This document shows, one piece after another, positions 50,911-59,844 of a stretch of DNA of 64,000 nucleotides; within the stretch, counting starts at the first letter, position 1, and every line of letters begins with the position of its first letter. The position numbers and the translations under genes are program-made. The stretch covers positions 1 to 64,000 of the forward strand of contig NZ_JACARO010000078.1 in assembly GCF_013386585.1 (NCBI RefSeq). The letters are read 5' to 3'. This stretch comes from Pseudomonas sp. P7548 (GTDB lineage: Bacteria; Pseudomonadota; Gammaproteobacteria; Pseudomonadales; Pseudomonadaceae). The notes under the pieces are model-generated. The model saw only the letters and a list, made by a program, of their open reading frames with translations, made no database searches and was not told the DNA's origin.

Positions 50911-51030
50911 GGGGCGCCGTCGCTGTTGGCGACCAGGATGTCCTCTCCTGGTTGCATGACCGCCTGGCTGATTGCCATTTCGTCGGCATTCACCGCAACC
51001 GCATCGATTTCGCGCGCGGCCACGATCCGC
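50911..51030 (-). pseudogene. Relic of a sugar-binding protein gene
   Basis: About 120 bases align closely with the middle of the binding-protein gene at 45298-46221 (corresponding to 45488-45625). The in-frame translation on the minus strand includes EIDAVAVNADEMAISQ then VMQPGEDILVANSDGA. Relative to the intact gene, 18 bases (six codons) are missing between two ATCGCCAT-type direct repeats. Both ends are lost, one into the REP cluster and the other at the end of the metalloprotease gene. It is the remnant of a second, paralogous copy. Confidence 0.85.
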
Positions 51031-51037
51031 CTTTTGT

Positions 51038-51757
51038 CTAAGCCTCGCGGGCCGGTAGATACAGTGAGGCCAGAAAATCCTTATCGCCTTGTGACAGCTC
51101 GTCATTGGCGGGGATGGCCTCGTTGTTGGAGGTAGAACTGGCGGAAAACGGGTAGTGCATCACTGATGTCTGATCATAGTCAGACGTTGTCACGCTGGCA
51201 CGGTTGAGAGAGGTGAGTATGTTTGGGCCGACGTATGCTCTGGAGGTGCCACCATAGCTTCTGTACACCTCAGCGGGGTTGAAAGAAAAAGGCCGGTCCG
51301 GATGTTGATGTTCATGTTCCAAGCCCAAGGCGTGCCCAAACTCATGAAGTATTTTGCGTTTAATCGCTTTCTCGTCAAAACCCAGCGTGTCCACATTCAA
51401 GGTCGCCTCATCGGGCGCACTATGGAGGGCTGCAACGCCTCCCTCTGACCAATCGCCTTGGTTTTTTTCAGTGGCAATGCGTATTTCACCGTCGTTCCCG
51501 TCAACAAACTTGAACTTCAGGTTCACGTGCGGGGCGAATGACTCAATGGCCTTTTTGAAAATGCCTTTATCTTTGTCCGACACATCCATGAAGGAAATCG
51601 TGATGGTTTTGTTTTGAGGCCATAGCTTGCGAGTGCTGGCGACACCGCGTTTACGACGTACGACGGTTTGCGCCTCGGACGTTTCAGAATTGCGCAGTGT
51701 GCTGGCTGAGTCAGTCGGATAGAAAGTGTGATTCACCGCAGGGGAGATCGTAGTCAT
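51038..51757 (-). CDS. Astacin-like zinc metalloprotease
   Basis: A 239-residue protein with the metzincin zinc motif H138-E-F-G-H142-A-L-G-L-E-H148, followed by EHQHPDR, and the Met-turn SVM200-H-Y202. The Tyr after the Met-turn and the HExxHxxGxxHE extension point to the astacin (M12A) group. AGGAG lies 9 bases before ATG 51757. No signal peptide is visible: residues 1-45 are polar, with an R-R-K-R-G site at 34-38 that could be a processing point. The export route is unclear. It sits alone beside a pseudogene and REP cluster, a hint of acquisition. Confidence 0.85.
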   Translation of the reverse strand: MTTISPAVNHTFYPTDSASTLRNSETSEAQTVVRRKRGVASTRKLWPQNKTITISFMDVSDKDKGIFKKAIESFAPHVNLKFKFVDGNDGEIRIATEKNQGDWSEGGVAALHSAPDEATLNVDTLGFDEKAIKRKILHEFGHALGLEHEHQHPDRPFSFNPAEVYRSYGGTSRAYVGPNILTSLNRASVTTSDYDQTSVMHYPFSASSTSNNEAIPANDELSQGDKDFLASLYLPAREA

Positions 51758-51915
51758 GCAATATTCTCCTCAGGTAGCGAGTGACTTCAGTCACTGTCGA
51801 TTAGCCTCGAATAGGTGGCACGGCAGGTGATCAAGTTCCTTTGCAAAGCAGGAGATCATCCAGCAGCAAGGACGAAAGTCGAAGCGCATTCCGGGGGGCT
51901 GAAGGAGTCATACGG

Positions 51916-53085
51916 TTATGGGCGGTAATGGCCGACGCCGGTACGGTCCACCAATCGAATGCTGTCACGCCCGCCGCGCTTGCTCTCGTAGAGTGTGGTG
52001 TCGCCTTGCTCGATCAGTTGCGCGAGGGTGGCAGGTGGCTGGTCGAACAAATGGGCACCGATACTCAAGGTAACCGGCGCCGGGGTGGCGAAGGTGTGCG
52101 CGGCCAGGTGCTGGAACTGCTCGCGCAAGCGGCTGCCCAGGTCGACGATTTGCGTGGTCGATGCATTGTTGAGCAATATCACGAACTCGTCGCCGCCCAA
52201 ACGCGCCGTCAGCGCGCCGTGGGGCACCTTGCTACGAATCATCTCGCTCAGGGCGATCAGTAAACGGTCGCCGGCGGTGTGACCGTAAAGGTCGTTGACC
52301 CCTTTGAAATTGTCGATATCAATCAGTAGCAAGGCGCCCGGCTCAGCCGCCGAGACCTGCGCCAGCAGACGTGGCGCATGCACGTCCAGAGCACGGCGGT
52401 TGTACAGCGCCGTGAGCGGGTCGCGGGCGGCGAGTTGAGCGATCTGCTGTTCGCGGCGGTAGCGTTCGGAGCCGGTCATCGACAGCGCGATCAGCATGAT
52501 TGCCATTGCGCCTTCCACCAGGGAAATCTGGATGATCTCGCCCTTGAACGCGGCCAGGTCAATCAAAGTGCCCGGGATCAAGACCGACAGCGCCTTGGCC
52601 ACATAAAACGCGCCGTGAATCAGCAAGACGAAGCGCAACTGCACCGCGCCGATGCTCAGGGACTTGCCGTGGGGACGCAGCAGGAAACTGGCGCGCAGGG
52701 TGGGCAGCGCCACCAGCAGCGACTGCACCCCCAGCATGACCTTGGACCACGACGGGTCGGCCGGCAGCATCAGCATGCCCAGCCACACCGCCAGCATCAG
52801 CAGCCACAGGGGCGACAGGCGCGTCTGGGTAAAGCGCGCCACGCCGAGCAAAAACAGGAAGTGTGCGGTCACCAGCAAGCCGTTGGCGAACCAGATGCCA
52901 ATCATCAGGTAGCCATTGAGGCGCAAGAGGGCGAGGGTGGAGCCGACGGTGATGGTGGCGAACCCGGCGCTCCAGTAGAGCAACGAAGGTTCGCGCACAC
53001 TGCGCCATTCAACGGCCAGGTACAGCGCGGCAGCGGCGGCCAGGGCCACGGTGAGGGCCAAAATCGTAGGGGGGTCGAGCGTCAT
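51916..53085 (-). CDS. Membrane-bound diguanylate cyclase (GGDEF)
   Basis: A 389-residue protein with about seven hydrophobic segments in residues 5-205, then a GGDEF domain (about 220-380). The active-site motif is intact as G297-G-D-E-F301, so it should make cyclic di-GMP. The allosteric RxxD inhibitory site normally five residues before the motif is absent, so it may lack product inhibition. The membrane part is an uncharacterised sensor. It is monocistronic. Confidence 0.92.
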   Translation of the reverse strand: MTLDPPTILALTVALAAAAALYLAVEWRSVREPSLLYWSAGFATITVGSTLALLRLNGYLMIGIWFANGLLVTAHFLFLLGVARFTQTRLSPLWLLMLAVWLGMLMLPADPSWSKVMLGVQSLLVALPTLRASFLLRPHGKSLSIGAVQLRFVLLIHGAFYVAKALSVLIPGTLIDLAAFKGEIIQISLVEGAMAIMLIALSMTGSERYRREQQIAQLAARDPLTALYNRRALDVHAPRLLAQVSAAEPGALLLIDIDNFKGVNDLYGHTAGDRLLIALSEMIRSKVPHGALTARLGGDEFVILLNNASTTQIVDLGSRLREQFQHLAAHTFATPAPVTLSIGAHLFDQPPATLAQLIEQGDTTLYESKRGGRDSIRLVDRTGVGHYRP

Positions 53086-53193
53086 GTCTTGCCGGATCTG
53101 CCTGGTGTGCGTTTAAACCGGGATTGTAAGCGCACACGCAGGTTTTTCAGAGCAACTTTCGTGATGGCATACAGCCATCCGATAATCGGCCGG

Positions 53194-54405
53194 TCAGGCG
53201 CCCTTGGTCGAGGGCAGCAAGACCGTCAGGATGCCCACCAACGGCAGGAACGAGCACAGTTTATAGACGTACTCGATACCGTGGGTATCGGCGAGCAAAC
53301 CGAGCAGCGCGGCACCAATCCCGCTGAAGCCGAACATCAGGCCGAAGAAGATCCCGGCGATCATGCCCACGTTGCCCGGCACCAGTTCCTGGGCGTACAC
53401 CACGATGGCCGAGAAGGCCGAGGCGATGATAAAGCCGATCACCACGCTCAACACCGCCGTCCAGAACAGGTCGACGTAGGGCAGGGCCAGGGTGAACGGC
53501 GCGGCGCCGAGGATCGAGAACCAGATGACTTTCTTGCGCCCGATCTTGTCGCCAATCGGGCCGCCCGCGAACGTGCCGACGGCCACGGCGCCGAGGAACA
53601 GGAACAGGTACATCTGCGAGCTGGCGACCGACAGCTGGAATTTTTCGATCAGGTAGAACGTGAAGTAGCTGGTCAGGCTGGTCATGTACCAGTATTTGGA
53701 GAACACCAGCATGGCCAGCACGATGAGTGCAAAGGTCACCCGGCCCTTGGACAAACCATGGGTCGCTTTGCCGCCGGTCTTGAGCTTGAACAGGTTGAGG
53801 TGGTTGCGGTACCAGCGGCTCAGGCCGTACAGCACCAGGATCGCGAACACGGCAAACAAGCCGAACCAGGCGATATGGCTTTGGCCGTAGGGGATGATGA
53901 TCGCCGCTGCCAGTAACGGGCCAAAGGCGCTGCCGGCGTTGCCGCCGACCTGGAAGGTCGATTGCGCCAGGCCATAGCGACCGCCGGACGCCAGGCGTGC
54001 GACACGGGAGGTTTCCGGGTGGAAGGTCGACGAGCCGACACCCACCAGGCCCGCGGCCAGCAAAATCGCCGGGAAGGTGCCGACAAACGCCAGCATCAGG
54101 ATGCCAATCAGCGTGCAGACCATGCCCGCTGGCAGCAGCCACGGCTTGGGATGGCGGTCGGTGTGGTAGCCGATCCACGGTTGCAGCAGGGACGCGGTCA
54201 GCTGGAAGGTCAGGGTGATCAGGCCCACCTGGGTAAACGTCAGGCCGTAGTTGGCCTTGAGCATCGGGTAGATCGACGGCAGCACGGCCTGGATCAGGTC
54301 ATTGATCAAGTGCGCCAGGGCGCAGGCGCCGAGGATGCGCATGACCAAGGGGCTGGCTTGGGGTGTCGTGGTTGCGGCGGCGGGTGACGCAGTGAGGGTC
54401 GACAT
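53194..54405 (-). CDS. MFS transporter, fosmidomycin-resistance (Fsr)-like
   Basis: A 403-residue inner-membrane protein with 12 helices. The early segment LAHLINDLIQAVLPSIYPMLK and the GVGSSTFHPETSRVARLASGGRYG motif are characteristic of the Fsr group of exporters. ATG 54405 is preferred; the longer frame to 54465 has no site. It is divergent from an AraC-type gene, its probable regulator. The true substrate is not evident from sequence. Confidence 0.88.
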   Translation of the reverse strand: MSTLTASPAAATTTPQASPLVMRILGACALAHLINDLIQAVLPSIYPMLKANYGLTFTQVGLITLTFQLTASLLQPWIGYHTDRHPKPWLLPAGMVCTLIGILMLAFVGTFPAILLAAGLVGVGSSTFHPETSRVARLASGGRYGLAQSTFQVGGNAGSAFGPLLAAAIIIPYGQSHIAWFGLFAVFAILVLYGLSRWYRNHLNLFKLKTGGKATHGLSKGRVTFALIVLAMLVFSKYWYMTSLTSYFTFYLIEKFQLSVASSQMYLFLFLGAVAVGTFAGGPIGDKIGRKKVIWFSILGAAPFTLALPYVDLFWTAVLSVVIGFIIASAFSAIVVYAQELVPGNVGMIAGIFFGLMFGFSGIGAALLGLLADTHGIEYVYKLCSFLPLVGILTVLLPSTKGA

Positions 54406-54551
54406 GCGGGCATTCCATACAAGGCAGCTAATCAAAGGCGGCGACTGCTTACGGTCGCCATCCATTACAAAATGATTCGGCGTTCATGCTAGATTCGTCA
54501 GGAATGCCTGTCTCGCGTAATTCGGGCGACAACCATCGCAAAAAGGGCGAA

Positions 54552-55325
54552 ATGATTAAACCACTCAACGAATTCCTCCAGGAAATCAACGAAGGCGACT
54601 GGGCCGTCATCAGTTCAGCCACGGACTACCCGGAAAACTGGGTGATCCCCGACCACAGCCACGAGAAGCACCAGTTGCTCTACGCCATCGAAGGCGTGAT
54701 GGTGGTGTACTCGGCGTTGAACCAGTGGACGGTGCCGCCCAATCGCGGCATCTGGATGCCGGCTGGGCAAGTGCATTCCCTGCGTTGCGTAGGCACGTTG
54801 AAGATGCGCAGCGTGTTTGTGCGCCCGGATCGTTTTCCGAACATGCCGGGCGAGCCGAAGACGGTGAGCATCTCGCCGCTGCTCAGCGAGCTGATCAAGG
54901 CCTCGGTGAGCTTGAAACCGCCGTATGCCGAGGATTCGCGAGACGCACGGATCATGCACCTGATCCTCGACGAACTCGCCATGTTGCCGGCCTTGCCGCT
55001 GTCTTTGCCGCAACCGGCGGACCCGCGCCTGCAGCGTATTTGCGTGGCGCTGCAAGAAGAGCCGGGCGACGCCTCCACGGTGGCGCACTGGAGCGAGCGC
55101 CTGAACCTGGACCAGAAAACCATCCAGCGCCTGTTCCGCAAGGAAACCGGCATGACCTTTGGCCAGTGGCGCCAACAGGCCAGGTTACTGCTGGCGCTGG
55201 AGCGCATTGCGGTGGGGGAAAAGGTGATCGATATCGCCTTGGAGCTGGGCTACGAAAGCCCCAGCGCGTTTACCAGCATGTTCAAGAAACAGTTTGGCAA
55301 GACGCCGAGCCATTTCTTCCGGTAG
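54552..55325 (+). CDS. AraC family regulator with N-terminal cupin domain
   Basis: A 257-residue regulator with a cupin-like sensing domain (about 20-105, with PDHSHEKHQLLYAIEG) and a C-terminal double helix-turn-helix (about 160-257) ending in GYESPSAFTSMFKKQFGKTPSHFF. ATG 54552 has AAGGGCGAA upstream; the longer frame to 54486 is not favoured. It is divergent from the Fsr-like exporter gene, with 146 bases between the starts, and probably controls it. Confidence 0.92.
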   Translation: MIKPLNEFLQEINEGDWAVISSATDYPENWVIPDHSHEKHQLLYAIEGVMVVYSALNQWTVPPNRGIWMPAGQVHSLRCVGTLKMRSVFVRPDRFPNMPGEPKTVSISPLLSELIKASVSLKPPYAEDSRDARIMHLILDELAMLPALPLSLPQPADPRLQRICVALQEEPGDASTVAHWSERLNLDQKTIQRLFRKETGMTFGQWRQQARLLLALERIAVGEKVIDIALELGYESPSAFTSMFKKQFGKTPSHFFR

Positions 55326-55328
55326 CGC

Positions 55329-55832
55329 CTAGCGGCCGTCCGCCAGGTTGGCGAAGAAGATGCAGCCCACCAGCCGTGCGAACAGGCTCAAGGTTTCCGG
55401 CAGGTTGGGGTCGTCAAACAGCATCGCCCGCGAGTCCAGGGCGCACAGTGCACCGTACAGTCTGCCATCGGGCAGGAAGATTGGCGCCCCGGCGTAGCTT
55501 TCGATTTCAAACTGCTTGACCACCGGGCGCGTAGCGAAGCGGCCGTTTTTGCTGATCTCGGGAATGAACAGGGCCTGTGGATTGATACAGAACTCACTGC
55601 ACAGGGTGGTTTCCAGGTCGAGCACGTCGTGCACGTTGATGCCCATCTGCAACGGGTCGTAGACCGAGCACACCACCCATTCCAGATCGGTGAACTTGGC
55701 GATCCCGGCAAAGCGCATTCCGGTCAGGCGCGTGACCAGATGAAGAATATTGGTGGTGGCTTCGATTTCGGCGATGGCGGCGCGTTCGTCTGCGCTGAGT
55801 AGCGCGTGTGCTGAGGTGACGCTTGGAACCAT
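55329..55832 (-). CDS. Small GAF-domain protein
   Basis: A 167-residue soluble protein consisting almost wholly of one GAF domain, with the segment ESYAGAPIFLPDGRLYGALCALD typical of the family core. No output domain is fused, so it may bind a small molecule or sense redox alone. ATG 55832 is used because upstream codons run into a REP pair. It ends 4 bases from the stop of the AraC gene. Confidence 0.85.
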   Translation of the reverse strand: MVPSVTSAHALLSADERAAIAEIEATTNILHLVTRLTGMRFAGIAKFTDLEWVVCSVYDPLQMGINVHDVLDLETTLCSEFCINPQALFIPEISKNGRFATRPVVKQFEIESYAGAPIFLPDGRLYGALCALDSRAMLFDDPNLPETLSLFARLVGCIFFANLADGR

Positions 55833-55868
55833 GCGGAATACTCCAGGGTGAACGGTCGGGCAACCTTC

Positions 55869-55974
55869 GTAATGAACGGGCTTGCCCCGCGCCGGCGTCA
55901 ACGAGACCGCGATTTGGCAGATTAACTGCGGTGGCCGGGTTGACGCAGGCGCGGGGCAAGCCCGCTCACTACAC
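55869..55974. repeat. REP pair, GCCCCGCGCC family
   Basis: ACGGGCTTGCCCCGCGCC on the left and GGCGCGGGGCAAGCCCGCTCACTACAC on the right are separated by about 60 bases. It lies just upstream of the GAF gene and next to the end of the ProP-like gene. Confidence 0.95.
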
Positions 55975-55982
55975 GTTATGGG

Positions 55983-57485
55983 TCAGTTGATGCGGGGGTG
56001 CTGTTGCACAAGGTTTTGGCGCTTGGCCTCCAGCGCGGCAATTTCGGCATCGATGTCTTCGATCTTTTGCTCGATGTTGTCGTGGTGCTCTTGCAGCAAT
56101 TCCTTGGCTTCTTCCATGTCCGAGGCGGCCGGTGCGGCGCCGCGCAGGGGGCGGTTGGCGGTTTCCTTCATGGTCAGGCCGGTGATCAGGCCGACCACGG
56201 CAAACACCATCAGGTAGTAGGCCGGCATGTACAGGTCGTTGGTGCTTTCCACCAGCCAGGCCACGGCCGTGGGTGTAAGGCCGGCGATCAGCACCGAGAC
56301 GTTGAACGCACTGGCCAGGGCGCTGTAGCGGATGTGGGTAGGGAACATCGCCGGCAGCGTCGAGGCCATCACGCCGATGAAGAAGTTCAACACCACGGCC
56401 AGGATCAGCAAACCTGCGAAGATCAGGCCGATCTTGCCGCTGGTGATCAGCATGAACGCCGGAATGGACAGCACCAGCAGGCCGATGCTACCGCCGATGA
56501 TGAAAGGCTTGCGGCCGATCTTATCGCTGACAAACCCAATGAACGGCTGCACGAACAGCATGCCCACCATGATCGCGATGATGATCAGCACGCCGCTGTT
56601 TTCTTTGTAGTGCAGGTTGTGCGACAGGTAGCTCGGCATGTAGGTGAGCAGCATGTAGTACGTCACGTTGGTGGCCGCAACGATCCCGATGCAGGTCAGC
56701 AGGCTGCGCCAGTGCTTGGTGGCGACTTCCTTGAAGGACACCTTGGGGCCGTGGGTCAGGCCTTGGCGGTCGCCTGTTTCGAGCTTGTCCATGTGTTGCT
56801 GGAACGCCGGGGTTTCTTCCAGGGCGTGGCGCAGGTACAGGCCGATGATGCCCAGGGGCAGGGCGAGGAAGAACGGCAGGCGCCAGCCCCAGGCTTCGAA
56901 CTGCTCGTCGCCCAGCACGCTGGAGATCAACACCACCACGCCCGCGCCCAGCACGAAACCGGCGATGGAGCCGAAGTCCAGCCAGCTGCCGAGGAACCCG
57001 CGCTTGCGGTCCGGGGCGTATTCGGCGACGAAGATCGACGCGCCGGTGTATTCGCCGCCCACCGAGAAACCCTGGGCCATTTTGCACAGCAGCAACAGGA
57101 TCGGGGCCCAGATGCCGATGGCGTCATAGCCGGGGATCAAGCCGATGGCGAAGGTGCTCAGGGACATGATCACGATGGTGGCGGCGAGGACTTTTTGTCG
57201 TCCGTATTTGTCACCCAGGGCGCCGAAGAACAGGCCACCCAGCGGGCGGATCAGGAAGGGCACGGAGAAGGTTGCCAGGGCGGCGATCATTTGTACGCTG
57301 GGGGAAGCGTCCGGGAAGAACACCTTGCCCAGTACGTAGGCGACGAACCCGTAGACGCCGAAGTCGAACCATTCCATGGCGTTACCCAGCGCAGCGGCGG
57401 TGATCGCCTTGCGCACTTTGGTATCGTCGACAATCGTGATGTCTTTCAATCCGATGGGTTTGACGCTTTTCTTACGTAATTTCAT
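55983..57485 (-). CDS. MFS osmolyte:H+ symporter, ProP-like
   Basis: A 500-residue inner-membrane protein of the metabolite:H+ symporter family with 12 helices (start NAMEWFDFGVYGFVAYVLG) and the motif GALGDKYGRQK. The C-terminal cytoplasmic tail (about 455-495) is rich in Glu/Lys with heptad leucines and reads as a coiled coil, the feature by which ProP senses osmolarity. The likely substrate is proline, glycine betaine or ectoine. ATG 57485 is chosen; a frame to 57521 lacks support. It is monocistronic. Confidence 0.88.
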   Translation of the reverse strand: MKLRKKSVKPIGLKDITIVDDTKVRKAITAAALGNAMEWFDFGVYGFVAYVLGKVFFPDASPSVQMIAALATFSVPFLIRPLGGLFFGALGDKYGRQKVLAATIVIMSLSTFAIGLIPGYDAIGIWAPILLLLCKMAQGFSVGGEYTGASIFVAEYAPDRKRGFLGSWLDFGSIAGFVLGAGVVVLISSVLGDEQFEAWGWRLPFFLALPLGIIGLYLRHALEETPAFQQHMDKLETGDRQGLTHGPKVSFKEVATKHWRSLLTCIGIVAATNVTYYMLLTYMPSYLSHNLHYKENSGVLIIIAIMVGMLFVQPFIGFVSDKIGRKPFIIGGSIGLLVLSIPAFMLITSGKIGLIFAGLLILAVVLNFFIGVMASTLPAMFPTHIRYSALASAFNVSVLIAGLTPTAVAWLVESTNDLYMPAYYLMVFAVVGLITGLTMKETANRPLRGAAPAASDMEEAKELLQEHHDNIEQKIEDIDAEIAALEAKRQNLVQQHPRIN

Positions 57486-57612
57486 GCGGGACACTCTAAA
57501 ACAGAACAGGGGAGGTGCCATCGTTGCGATGGCACCGCTCTGTCAGTTCAGATACAAGCCGACACGAAAAAATTCACCGCTAATTTGTTTTTTTACCTTA
57601 TGGGCACGCTTT

Positions 57613-57719
57613 TGTAGTGAGCGGGCTTGCCCCGCGCCTGCGCAAACCCGGCCACCCTGGTTAAATTGTCAAATTGCGATCTCGGCGGCACCGGCGCGGG
57701 GCAAGCCCGCTCACTACAG
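57613..57719. repeat. REP pair, GCCCCGCGCC family
   Basis: GTAGTGAGCGGGCTTGCCCC and its inverse lie between the ProP-like and acetyltransferase genes. Its right end (CACTACAGG) abuts the acetyltransferase start and supplies part of the ribosome-binding site. Confidence 0.95.
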
Positions 57720-57729
57720 GAATATTCGT

Positions 57730-58260
57730 ATGGCTACAGCTGTTGCACGACTGGTCTACCGCCAGCCACAACCGAGTGACGTGCAGCGATTGTTCGCGAT
57801 CTTCGGTGATCCACAAACCAACCAGTTCAACCCCGCCGGCCCGATGGCGAGCCTGGAGGTTGCCCAACGCCTGCTCAATCACTGGCTCCAGCAGTGGGCC
57901 ACCGAGGGCTATGGCTGGTGGGCGATTGCGCGCAGTGAAGCGCCGGATCACCTCATCGGCTTCGGGGGTGTCGCGCCACTCGATTACTTGACCGACCGAC
58001 GTATCAACCTCGGATATCGGTTTGCAGTGGAGGCCTGGGGGCAGGGCTACGCCACCGAGTTGGGCCGCGATGCGTTGGCGTGGGCATTCGAAACACTCGG
58101 CCTGCCTGAAGTGTTCGGCCTGGTGCGGCCAGACCACGCCGCCTCAATCCGCGTGCTGGAAAAGATCGGCATGCAGCCCTATGGCCTGCTCGACGACGTA
58201 CCCGGCAAGGCGCCCAGCCGGGTTTTTCACATTCGTCGTCCTACAACTGATTTTGCCTGA
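57730..58260 (+). CDS. GNAT family N-acetyltransferase (RimJ/RimL type)
   Basis: A 176-residue acetyltransferase. The acetyl-CoA motif is in the segment VEAWGQGYATELGRDALAWAF, with the RimJ/RimL-like C-terminal motif ASIRVLEKIGMQPYG. ATG 57730 has AGGAA at the REP boundary 8 bases upstream. An in-frame extension leftwards runs through the REP and is rejected. The substrate is unknown; this subgroup acetylates protein N-termini, amino acids or antibiotics. Confidence 0.9.
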   Translation: MATAVARLVYRQPQPSDVQRLFAIFGDPQTNQFNPAGPMASLEVAQRLLNHWLQQWATEGYGWWAIARSEAPDHLIGFGGVAPLDYLTDRRINLGYRFAVEAWGQGYATELGRDALAWAFETLGLPEVFGLVRPDHAASIRVLEKIGMQPYGLLDDVPGKAPSRVFHIRRPTTDFA

Positions 58261-58342
58261 CCTTTCACATCGCCGCGTAATACCTGAATAACAGCGATCT
58301 TTCAGATTGACAGCCCGTAGGTGGCCCGATATAAAAGTCACA

Positions 58343-58369
58343 GTTGTACGACGACATATGACGTTATGT
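58343..58369. promoter_or_regulatory. Candidate GntR/FadR-type operator upstream of an MFS gene
   Basis: TTGTACGACGA (58344-58354) fits the FadR-subfamily consensus TNGTNNNACNA, and the enclosing 13-mer (58343-58355) recurs inverted at 40072-40084. A second dyad, ACATA-N6-TATGT (58354-58369), overlaps its end. Both lie 35-60 bases before the transporter start codon. Confidence 0.4.
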
Positions 58370-58403
58370 ATGTCTTACCTAACAAAAATAAAAAAGTGAT
58401 GCC

Positions 58404-59807
58404 ATGAACTTGAACGAGCCCATCAACGCCCAGCGCGTTGGCCAAGCTGTAGGCAACTATCGCTGGACCATCTGCGCGATGTTGTTCTTCGCGACCACCG
58501 TCAACTACCTCGACCGGCAGGTGCTCAGCCTGCTGGCGCCGCAGTTGTCGACGCAATTTGGCTGGAGCAATACCGACTACGCCAACATCGCGGCGGTGTT
58601 CCAGTTTGTCTATGCCATCTCCATGCTGTTTGCCGGGCGCTTTGTCGACAAGATCGGCACCAAGGCCGCCTACATCGTGGCCATTGGGATCTGGTCCACG
58701 GGCGCCGTCATGCATGCCTTCGCGGTGCCGATGGGCGAGGGCGTCGCAGCGATCAGCGGGGCCATCGGGCTGGCGGTGATTCCGGTGTCGATTGCCGGCT
58801 TCATGCTGTCCCGCGCCGTGCTGGCGATTGGCGAGGCGGGTAATTTCCCGATTGCGATCAAGGCCACCGCCGAATACTTCCCCAAGAAAGAACGCTCCCT
58901 GGCCACCGGCATTTTCAACTCCGGTGCCAACGTGGGCGCGATTCTGGCGCCGATCTGTGTGCCATTGATCGCCGGCCTGTGGGGCTGGGAAGCGGCATTT
59001 ATCGTGATCGGCGCCCTGGGCTTTGTGTGGGTGGCGGTGTGGATCGGCCTTTATCAAAAGCCGGAAGAACAAAAGCGCCTGTCGGCCGCTGAACTGGCCT
59101 ACATCCGCAGCGACCAGACCGTACAGCCTTTCACCCCGGCGCCGGCCGGCGCGGTCGAGAAGAAAGTCTCGTGGTTCAAGCTGCTGACCTACCGCCAGAC
59201 CTGGGCGTTTGCCTTTGGCAAGTTCATGACCGACGGCGTGTGGTGGTTCTTCCTGTTCTGGCTGCCCACCTACCTGTCGGCGCAGTACGGCATGAAAGGC
59301 GCGGACATCGTGATGCCCCTGGCCGTGCTGTACAGCATGACCATGGTCGGCAGCATCGGCGGCGGCTGGTTCCCGAGCTACTTCATGGCGCGTGGCGATG
59401 CGCCGTATGACGGCCGCATGAAAGCCATGCTGGTGATCGCGCTGTTCCCGCTGGTGGTGTTGCTGGCGCAGCCGTTCGGTTACCTCAGCTTCTGGGTGCC
59501 GGTATTGCTGATCGGCGTGGGCGCTTCCGCGCACCAGGCGTGGTCGTGCAATATCTTCACCACTGTGTCCGACATGTTCCCGCAGAAAACCGTGGCCTCG
59601 GTGGTGGGTATCGGCGGCATGGCCGGTGGCCTGGGCGGTGTGGTGATGACCAAGATCGGCGGCTGGGTTTTCGATTACTACAAGTCCATCAACGACATCC
59701 ACACCGGCTACATGATCATGTTCGCCATCTGCGCATTGGCGTACCTGGTGGCCTGGAGCGTGATGAAAGCGCTGGTGCCACGCCACAAGGAAATCACTGA
59801 CCTGTAA
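58404..59807 (+). CDS. MFS transporter, ACS family (hexuronate/sugar-acid type)
   Basis: A 467-residue inner-membrane transporter of the anion:cation symporter family, with 12 helices and early segment TVNYLDRQVLSLLAPQL. ExuT- and GarP/GudP-like members carry hexuronates, glucarate or galactarate. No sugar-acid catabolic genes are adjacent, but a GntR/FadR-like site upstream suits sugar-acid control. A strong hairpin follows the stop. The substrate is inferred only. Confidence 0.88.
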   Translation: MNLNEPINAQRVGQAVGNYRWTICAMLFFATTVNYLDRQVLSLLAPQLSTQFGWSNTDYANIAAVFQFVYAISMLFAGRFVDKIGTKAAYIVAIGIWSTGAVMHAFAVPMGEGVAAISGAIGLAVIPVSIAGFMLSRAVLAIGEAGNFPIAIKATAEYFPKKERSLATGIFNSGANVGAILAPICVPLIAGLWGWEAAFIVIGALGFVWVAVWIGLYQKPEEQKRLSAAELAYIRSDQTVQPFTPAPAGAVEKKVSWFKLLTYRQTWAFAFGKFMTDGVWWFFLFWLPTYLSAQYGMKGADIVMPLAVLYSMTMVGSIGGGWFPSYFMARGDAPYDGRMKAMLVIALFPLVVLLAQPFGYLSFWVPVLLIGVGASAHQAWSCNIFTTVSDMFPQKTVASVVGIGGMAGGLGGVVMTKIGGWVFDYYKSINDIHTGYMIMFAICALAYLVAWSVMKALVPRHKEITDL

Positions 59808-59815
59808 GACGAGAC

Positions 59816-59840
59816 GTCCCGCGCCGCAACGGCGCGGGAC
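59816..59840. terminator. Shared terminator hairpin
   Basis: GTCCCGCGCC (59816-59825) pairs perfectly with GGCGCGGGAC (59831-59840) around a 5-base loop, between the convergent MFS and MarR-GNAT genes. T runs are absent, so it may depend on Rho or act by structure. Confidence 0.6.
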
Positions 59841-59844
59841 GGCT

